Assembly (NCBI GenBank): GCA_016844545.1
Contig: JAENJC010000150.1
Span: 1-6,251, forward strand
From: Deltaproteobacteria bacterium
Lineage (GTDB): Bacteria > Desulfobacterota > JAENJC01
Direction of reading: 5' to 3'
Length of the DNA: 6,251 nucleotides
Numbering within the stretch: the first letter of the stretch is position 1; each line of letters begins with the position of its first letter. This document shows, one piece after another, positions 1 to 4,232 of the stretch. The position numbers and the translations under genes were made by a program. The notes under the pieces are model-generated. The model searched no databases. It was given only the letters and a program-made list of their open reading frames with translations, and was not told the DNA's origin.

Positions 1-738
1 GCGGCCATGATCCTGACAGATGACAACTTCGCATCTATTGTAGCGGCCATAGAGGAGGGAAGGGCTGTCTACGCCAATATAAAGAAGTTTGTGACCTACA
101 TATTTGCCAGCAACATCCCGGAGATAGTCCCGTTCATTGCCTTCGTACTTTTCAGGATACCACTGCCACTGACAGTCATGCAGATATTGGCTGTAGACTT
201 GGGCACAGACCTGGTCCCTGCCCTTGGCCTTGGGACGGAACCGCCGGAACCCGGCATCATGGACAGACCACCCAGGCCAAAAAACAAGAGGCTTCTCGAT
301 CTTCCGTTGCTCCTCAGGGCCTACTGTTTCCTTGGGCCTATGGAGGCTCTTGCATGCATGTCAGGTTTCTTCTTCATCTACTACCAGTATGGATGGATGC
401 CTGGAATGGAGATGGCAGACTCAGGGTTAATATATGTAACGGCAACAACCATGACTCTGGCTGGTATTGTGGCAACCCAGATTGGAAATGTATTTGCCTG
501 CCGGACAGAGAGGGAGTCGGTCTTTAAGGTCGGCTTATTCAGTAACAGGCTAGTTCTGTGGGGGATAGCATCAGAGCTGACCATAATTGCGCTCCTTATC
601 TATACGCCTTTCCTGCAAGGGATATTCGGCCTTGCACCGCTTGGGATAAAGGAATGGGGCTTTCTGTTTGCCTTTACGCCGGTCTTGTTGTTGATGGAGG
701 AACTTAGGAAGTTGATACTGAGGAAAAGAATAAAATGA
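1..738 (+). CDS. P2-type cation-transporting ATPase, C-terminal part (5' end outside window)
   Basis: This is the C-terminal transmembrane half of an ATP-driven cation pump of the inner membrane. The frame is open from base 1 and ends at TGA 736-738. The ATG at 7 is internal, because the first residues (AAMILTDDNFASIV) are the conserved segment just after the P-domain hinge of P2 ATPases. TM5 carries SNIPEIVPF, with the acidic residue at 121-123. TM6 carries DLGTDLVPALGLG, followed by the family signature ending in MDRPPR (about 262-273). Four further hydrophobic segments (TM7-TM10) follow, and the protein ends in a basic tail, LRKLILRKRIK. In TM6 the first ligand position is Asp (196-198), as in Na+/K+- and H+/K+-type pumps, where SERCA-type calcium pumps have Asn. 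The second TM6 ligand pair, Thr-Asp (205-210), is kept. The ion carried cannot be decided because TM4 is missing. Family assignment is firm; substrate is open. Confidence 0.93.
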   Translation, partial: AAMILTDDNFASIVAAIEEGRAVYANIKKFVTYIFASNIPEIVPFIAFVLFRIPLPLTVMQILAVDLGTDLVPALGLGTEPPEPGIMDRPPRPKNKRLLDLPLLLRAYCFLGPMEALACMSGFFFIYYQYGWMPGMEMADSGLIYVTATTMTLAGIVATQIGNVFACRTERESVFKVGLFSNRLVLWGIASELTIIALLIYTPFLQGIFGLAPLGIKEWGFLFAFTPVLLLMEELRKLILRKRIK

Positions 739-771
739 GAGAGGAATATAAGGTCGAGGACAAAATTTAGG

Positions 772-818
772 TAGGGTGGGCTACGCCCGCCAATTATCTG
801 TTGGCATAGCTCACCCTA
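772..818. repeat. Imperfect palindrome, probable dispersed hairpin repeat
   Basis: An 11-bp outer stem pairs TAGGGTGGGCT (772-782) with AGCTCACCCTA (808-818), with one G-U pair. An inner 5-bp stem pairs GCCAA (789-793) with TTGGC (801-805). The left arm also holds a self-complementary GGGC-TAC-GCCC (778-788), so two folds compete. There is no T-run after it, so it is not a standard intrinsic terminator. It resembles intergenic palindromic repeats built on a GGTGGGCTACGCCC core. Copy number in the genome cannot be seen from this window. Confidence 0.6.
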
Positions 819-831
819 TCCCTGGCTCTGG

Positions 832-856
832 ATTCCGGCTTACAACCTGCCGGAAT
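832..856. repeat. Perfect 8-bp inverted repeat, second intergenic hairpin
   Basis: ATTCCGGC (832-839) and GCCGGAAT (849-856) are exact inverted copies around a 9-nt loop. The surrounding CTGGATTCCGGC...GCCGGAATGACG form is typical of short palindromic repeats scattered between genes in many Gram-negative genomes. It sits 13 nt after the first palindrome. No poly-T follows on the plus strand, so a terminator role for the upstream ATPase gene is possible only in a Rho-assisted or weak sense. Confidence 0.55.
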
Positions 857-929
857 GACGAAAACCTTTGAGACCTTGTTGTTCCTATAGTTTTAATGCG
901 TTTGCCCTGAAGTAATAGCGCCTTATCCC

Positions 930-958
930 TTGACATCTTGCATTCTGCGAGATATATT
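930..958 (+). promoter_or_regulatory. Near-consensus sigma70 promoter for the HD-GYP gene
   Basis: A perfect -35 box TTGACA (930-935) is followed by a 17-bp spacer and a 5-of-6 -10 box TATATT (953-958). Transcription would start at about 964-966, on or beside the ATG at 966. The TTG of this -35 box also opens the reading frame of the downstream gene, so automatic gene callers may take it as a start codon. The promoter reading is preferred. Confidence 0.75.
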
Positions 959-965
959 GTTCCCA

Positions 966-2348
966 ATGAAATACAACAAAAGCGTACTTATATATAACCG
1001 CGACAGTGTGGAATTGAGCCTGATAGGCGCTCTACTGGAGGCTGAGGATTGCACCGTATACTCAACCTCTTTCGGTTTGGAGGCGATAAGGATTCTGCAA
1101 AAAAATGATATCGATATTATTCTTTCCTCACAGGAGTTGGAGGGAATGGACGGCCAAGAATTCAAGCAACTGGCCGAAAAGATAAAACCAGGGGTGAGTA
1201 TCTATCTTCTTCCAGTAACCACAAACGAAAAGGTAAGCCAACTGGAGCCTATATCCAATGTCACGGTTAACCTGAAAGAGTTTGTGCAGTTTATTCAAAA
1301 CCATATAAGGACAGAAAATCGGCTAGTCAACGAATCGGTAAGATTTAAGGACTTCTTCTTCGCATTTACCGATCGTCTCCTTCAGGTCTTTGAAGTCAAT
1401 GACAGATATTTTTTCAATAATGACCATCTGGTAGCAAATCTCTCGAAAAAAATAGCCTACAAGATGGGGCTGGAAGAAAAACTTGTTGAGGCCATTTACA
1501 TCTCCTCCCTTCTCCGTGATATCGGCAAGATAGGAATAAAAAACCAGATCCTTGAAAGAGGGAAGCTTGGGCAGGCTGAATTGACAACTATTAAGAGCCA
1601 TCCCCTGATTACCGTTCAGATACTCAAACAGGTCAAATTCCCCTGGAATGTGGATTCAATCATCATCCACCACCATGAACATTACGATGGTAATGGTTAT
1701 CCTCATGGAGTGAAAGCAAGGCAGATACCGTTAGGATCAAGGATAATCTCCATAGTCGACTCTTACGTTGCCATGACTACCGACAGGCCGTACAGAAAGA
1801 CGATGTCAAGGGAAGAGGCCATTCAGGAGATCAATAAAAAGGCTGGAAGCCAGTTTGACCCGGAGGTCGTGGAGGCTTTCCTTGCAGTCATACGCAAGGA
1901 AAAGACCCAGGCCATAGAAAGGAAATGTATTCTGGTCTTAGAAGGAGAAGAGACCGTATCTGCATTGATCAAACTCAATATCAAGAGTGACGAGATTGAG
2001 GTTTTGTCAGCTAATACAACACCGGAGGCCATCCAGCATCTGGCAAAAGAGAATATTTACGCGATAATAGCTGACTCTGAAATCCTGAGCAATGAAAAAA
2101 ACTATTTCTACAATGTTGTGCGCCAGTCCCGTTTAACAGGCTCAATTCCATTTATCATAATATTACCAAACCGCGAGTCCTCCCGGCAGTTGAAAGACCC
2201 CCTGGTAGACTTTATCGTTAGGCCGCTTGATATTGATGAGCTGACGAATAAGATAGAGAACCTTTCAAAAGTGGAACTGGTTGAACAAAAAACAAGTCAA
2301 CCGGGAAGGGAGTCGAAAGGTGTGACCGGCTTAAAACAGCCAGGATAG
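966..2348 (+). CDS. REC/HD-GYP/REC regulator with a degenerate HD motif (RD), probable cyclic-dinucleotide protein
   Basis: This is a 460-residue cytoplasmic signalling protein. Residues 1 to about 120 form a receiver-like domain whose phosphoacceptor position is Ser55 (SSQELEGMDG), so it is probably a pseudo-receiver. Residues about 130-320 are an HD-GYP domain, the family that degrades cyclic di-GMP using a metal centre. HHEHYDGNGYP (235-246), the upstream DHLVANLS, the KSHP histidine, the VDSYVAM aspartate and DRPYR are all intact. However, the HD motif reads LRDIGKIG: Arg184 (CGT, 1515-1517) replaces the metal-binding His. Residues about 325-435 form a second receiver-like fold with Asp kept in IIADSE but Arg for the usual Lys (RPLD). 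ATG 966 is chosen because the first receiver strand (KSVLIYN) starts there, and because an upstream TTG at 930 lies in the -35 box. No Shine-Dalgarno sequence is seen. The frame closes at TAG 2346, but a DUF4388 domain continues in the -1 frame, so the real product may be longer. Fold assignment is sure; activity is doubtful. Confidence 0.92.
   Translation: MKYNKSVLIYNRDSVELSLIGALLEAEDCTVYSTSFGLEAIRILQKNDIDIILSSQELEGMDGQEFKQLAEKIKPGVSIYLLPVTTNEKVSQLEPISNVTVNLKEFVQFIQNHIRTENRLVNESVRFKDFFFAFTDRLLQVFEVNDRYFFNNDHLVANLSKKIAYKMGLEEKLVEAIYISSLLRDIGKIGIKNQILERGKLGQAELTTIKSHPLITVQILKQVKFPWNVDSIIIHHHEHYDGNGYPHGVKARQIPLGSRIISIVDSYVAMTTDRPYRKTMSREEAIQEINKKAGSQFDPEVVEAFLAVIRKEKTQAIERKCILVLEGEETVSALIKLNIKSDEIEVLSANTTPEAIQHLAKENIYAIIADSEILSNEKNYFYNVVRQSRLTGSIPFIIILPNRESSRQLKDPLVDFIVRPLDIDELTNKIENLSKVELVEQKTSQPGRESKGVTGLKQPG
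2287..2292 (+). other. A6 homopolymer, candidate indel or slippage site
   Basis: A run of six A lies at the 3' end of the HD-GYP gene, two bases after the -1 frame opens (that frame's last upstream stop is TGA 2282-2284). A one-base gain or loss here, by mutation or sequencing error, could explain why the DUF4388 domain is out of frame with the regulator. The other candidate is CTTAAAA at 2330-2336. Confidence 0.3.
2330..2336 (+). other. Possible -1 slippery heptamer C-TTA-AAA
   Basis: In the regulator frame this reads C TTA AAA. A -1 slip lets the lysine codon re-pair exactly (AAA to AAA) and changes TTA to CTT, a less perfect re-pairing. After the slip the reading runs GLK-TARIVLEKGG and enters the DUF4388-like domain directly. 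No clear downstream pseudoknot was found by eye. This is a candidate only; a plain frameshift mutation explains the same facts. Confidence 0.25.
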
Positions 2349-2617
2349 TCCTTGAAAAAGGGGGAGACAAAGGCGAGATATATCTCAACCGTGGCAAGAT
2401 CGTAAACGTCCACGCATTGGATCTAACCGGTGATGAGGCCTTCTTTGAACTTATGGGTTGGGAAGAGGGGGTCTTCCATCTTTTCCATGGACAAACCACC
2501 GATGATATAAATGTAACTATGGACACCATGACGCTTCTACTTGAATCCTCCAAGGCGTTGGATGAAAGATTTAGGTCCTTTCGTGAAAAAGATGAAATAG
2601 GTTGTATAGGTATTTAA
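2336..2617 (+). CDS. DUF4388 (PATAN-like) domain in the -1 frame, probable C-terminus of the HD-GYP regulator
   Basis: This frame is open from 2285 to TAA 2615-2617. It reads TARIVLEKGG, then GEIYLNRGKIVNV, GDEAFFELMGWEEGVFHL and a helical tail. That is the core of DUF4388, a small domain often joined to receiver and other signalling domains. There is no ATG, GTG or TTG before the TTG at 2417, which would cut the domain in half and has no ribosome binding site. It overlaps the end of the HD-GYP gene by a few codons. The simplest reading is that REC/HD-GYP/REC and DUF4388 form one protein, broken here by a frameshift (mutation, sequencing error or programmed). The N-terminal helices usual for this domain are not recognisable in any frame at 2260-2335, which points to a short version or some decay. 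The coordinates given start just after the possible slip site. Confidence 0.6.
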   Translation, partial: TARIVLEKGGDKGEIYLNRGKIVNVHALDLTGDEAFFELMGWEEGVFHLFHGQTTDDINVTMDTMTLLLESSKALDERFRSFREKDEIGCIGI

Positions 2618-2746
2618 TAATTCAGTAGTAGCAATGCTTTAAATAAACGCATCGAATCTCAGCCGCCACCCACATATACTAAAGCCTTCTTTCCTTTTCT
2701 GGTTAAAGACATAGGTGTCGCGTCTGCACTTTTGCAGCCTGAAATC
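2618..2746. other. Intergenic spacer between convergent genes, no clear feature
   Basis: This 129-bp stretch separates the end of the DUF4388 frame from the end of the minus-strand radical SAM gene. A short palindrome CTGCA-CTTT-TGCAG (2724-2737) is present, but it lacks a T-run on either strand. I see no RNA gene and no convincing bidirectional terminator. Confidence 0.4.
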
Positions 2747-3490
2747 TCAAAAAAGCGCCTGGCAGGGAATCCCTTTTTTTTCAAACCCTTTGCTTAGCGT
2801 TTCACCCATCTGGCTGAAAAAACCGTCTTCCATTGCCCATTCCATCTTGTGCTTCTTGTAGATGCGGTCTGCGTAATGGTAGTTCAGTCTGTCCACCAAT
2901 ACATGGTCTACGCACCCCTTGAGCATTTCCACGAGACCTTCGGCCCCAGGGAGAACGGGGGCGATCATGGCGATGGACGTCACACCCTCCGAATGTATGG
3001 ATCTCAGGGCATTGACCCTTTCAGCGATGGACGGCGCTCCGGGCTCGAATATCCTTCTTATGTTTTCATCGGCTGTAGTCACAGTAAGACAGACCTCCGA
3101 GTCCTGGGACCTCTTGAGGATCTCCAGGTCTCTCAGGACAAGGGGGGACTTTGTCTGGACAGAGACTGCCCAGCCGTTTTCTATAAGTATCTCCAGGCAC
3201 CTTTTGGTCAGGCCGTACCTCTTTTCCGCAGTCTGATACGGATCGCAGACGCCGCTCACCCAGACCCTTCCAGGCTTTTTCCTCCCGATCTCTTTCATCA
3301 GGAGTTCCGGGGCGTTGATCTTTACGTCTAAGAACTCTCCCCACATCTCCCTGTGCCCCGTGAACCTCTTCATGAACCTGGCGTAGCAATAAACGCACGC
3401 GTGGGTGCATCCCACATATGGGTTCAGGGCATAGTCGTACACCTGGGACTTTGAAAGAACGCTCTTTGCCTTGATCTCCCTGATTCTCAT
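2747..3490 (-). CDS. Radical SAM protein, SPL (spore photoproduct lyase)-like family, COG1533 type
   Basis: This 247-residue cytoplasmic enzyme belongs to the small SplB-related group of radical SAM proteins. The iron-sulfur motif is CTHACVYC, with Cys28, Cys32 and Cys35 (codons between 3409 and 3386) that would hold a 4Fe-4S cluster and cleave S-adenosylmethionine. The upstream LNPYVGC and downstream YARFMKRFTGH and WVSGVCDPYQTAEKRYGLT are hallmarks of the group. Known SPL repairs thymine dimers in spores, but most relatives of this short form have no proven substrate, so DNA repair is only a guess. ATG 3488-3490 is chosen because relatives begin near MxIxEIxAKSxLSKS. An in-frame ATG at 3542-3544 would add 18 residues (MADVWLLLSIYN...) and has a GAGG eight bases upstream, so it is a real alternative. 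The gene is convergent with the HD-GYP gene and divergent from the HNH gene. Confidence 0.9.
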   Translation of the reverse strand: MRIREIKAKSVLSKSQVYDYALNPYVGCTHACVYCYARFMKRFTGHREMWGEFLDVKINAPELLMKEIGRKKPGRVWVSGVCDPYQTAEKRYGLTKRCLEILIENGWAVSVQTKSPLVLRDLEILKRSQDSEVCLTVTTADENIRRIFEPGAPSIAERVNALRSIHSEGVTSIAMIAPVLPGAEGLVEMLKGCVDHVLVDRLNYHYADRIYKKHKMEWAMEDGFFSQMGETLSKGFEKKGIPCQALF

Positions 3491-3508
3491 AACTGTAACT
3501 TTAACACA

Positions 3509-3514
3509 ATTATA
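3509..3514 (-). promoter_or_regulatory. Perfect TATAAT -10 hexamer upstream of the radical SAM gene
   Basis: Read on the minus strand this is TATAAT, 18 nt before the ATG at 3490, giving a predicted leader of about 12 nt without a Shine-Dalgarno site. No good -35 box lies 16-18 bp upstream. A second candidate lies further up on the same strand: TATAAA near 3568-3573, with a TTAACG-like -35 about 18 bp before it. That one would serve the longer start at 3544. Confidence 0.4.
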
Positions 3515-3599
3515 AATGGATAATAAGAGCCAGACATCTGCCATAAGATAGCCCTCTCCCTATTGCCTTTATAAGAAAGGTTGCTTCCGCGCGTTAAGC

Positions 3600-3628
3600 T
3601 TGACCTTTATACATAACTCTGATAATTT
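3600..3628 (+). promoter_or_regulatory. Candidate sigma70 promoter for the HNH-lon unit
   Basis: TTGACC (3600-3605, 5 of 6 matches) is followed by GATAAT (3621-3626, 5 of 6) at a short 15-bp spacing, or by TAATTT (3623-3628) at 17 bp. Either places the transcript start at about 3633-3636, within four bases of the ATG at 3637. No Shine-Dalgarno sequence precedes that ATG. No CIRCE element or sigma32-type box was found here, although lon lies downstream. Confidence 0.5.
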
Positions 3629-3636
3629 ATTTAACC

Positions 3637-4230
3637 ATGCTGAACTCCGCTGTGCTTGTACTGAACAAAGACTTTGCTCCTGTCCATGTAACTTCGGTAA
3701 AAAGGGCATTCTCTCTCCTTTACATCGGAATGGCAAAGGTAGTTAACTCACAGTACCAAACCTTTGACTACGAATCCTGGAGCGCCCTAACTGCAAGTAT
3801 GGCAGATGAGACTGTCGGCCTTGTAGACAGGATAATCAGGGTGCCCAGGGTCATCCTCCTGGTAGCCTATGACAGGATCCCCCAGAGGGAGGTCCGTTTC
3901 AGCAGGCTCAATATATTCGCCAGAGACAAGCACCGGTGTCAGTACTGCGGCGAAAGGTTTTCGACCTCACATCTCAACCTCGACCATGTCGTCCCCCGCT
4001 CCAAAGGCGGGACGAGCAACTGGGAAAATGTAATCTGCTGCTGTGTGCCATGCAACAGCAGAAAGGGTGGCAGGACGCCTTCGGAGGCCGGAATGAAACT
4101 GCTTTCGATACCCAGGAAACCAAACTGGACGCCTTTTGCCAACCCTCACCTCGGGTCAAGGCACAGCGACTGGCTGCCGTTCCTGTCCATGGTTGACATC
4201 TCATACTGGCATACTGAACTTCAGGAGTAA
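3637..4230 (+). CDS. HNH endonuclease family protein
   Basis: This 197-residue protein has a C-terminal HNH (His-Me finger) nuclease domain. A zinc knuckle is formed by Cys101/Cys104 (CQYC) and Cys136/Cys139 (CVPC). Between them lie Asp116-His117 in LDHVVPRSKGG, the catalytic core, and Asn131 in WENVIC. The last position of the motif is Asn140 (CNSRK), as in the HNN variant. The N-terminal about 90 residues (VLVLNKDFAPVHVTSVKRAFSLLY...) match the common stand-alone HNH family of this size found across many bacteria, usually on the chromosome and not in phage. Target and role are not known. ATG 3637 is the first start and lacks a ribosome binding site; the promoter sits just upstream. The stop TAA overlaps a lon ATG (TAATG), so both genes are probably co-transcribed and translationally coupled. 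Confidence 0.9.
   Translation: MLNSAVLVLNKDFAPVHVTSVKRAFSLLYIGMAKVVNSQYQTFDYESWSALTASMADETVGLVDRIIRVPRVILLVAYDRIPQREVRFSRLNIFARDKHRCQYCGERFSTSHLNLDHVVPRSKGGTSNWENVICCCVPCNSRKGGRTPSEAGMKLLSIPRKPNWTPFANPHLGSRHSDWLPFLSMVDISYWHTELQE
4223..4227 (+). promoter_or_regulatory. Shine-Dalgarno of lon inside the HNH gene
   Basis: AGGAG ends 2 nt before a first ATG (4230-4232) and 5 nt before a second in-frame ATG (4233-4235). The second spacing is the workable one, so Lon is taken to begin at 4233. The site lies within the last codons of the HNH gene, which supports translational coupling. Confidence 0.7.
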
Positions 4231-4232
4231 TG

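Noticed and set aside
854..889. Tiny frame MTKTFETLLFL starting in the second palindrome
   Set aside because: It has 11 codons, starts inside a hairpin repeat, and has no ribosome binding site or conservation evidence.
930..965. TTG at 930 as start of the HD-GYP gene (12 extra residues)
   Set aside because: The TTG is the first half of a perfect TTGACA -35 box with a -10 at 953-958, no ribosome binding site precedes it, and the receiver fold begins at ATG 966.
2724..2737. CTGCA-CTTT-TGCAG palindrome as a terminator between convergent genes
   Set aside because: The stem is only five pairs and no T-run follows on either strand.
2849..3331. 160-codon open frame on the plus strand
   Set aside because: It is antisense to the well-supported radical SAM gene, shows no recognisable domain, and has no start context.
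3545..3636. Heat-shock control (CIRCE or sigma32 box) ahead of HNH-lon
   Set aside because: No TTAGCACTC/GAGTGCTAA inverted repeat and no CCCCAT-type -10 was found; only a CTTGA-like half match overlaps the sigma70-type -35.
3936..4204. Several 60-86 codon frames on both strands inside the HNH gene
   Set aside because: The HNH frame contains intact zinc-knuckle and catalytic motifs across this stretch; the others are shadows.
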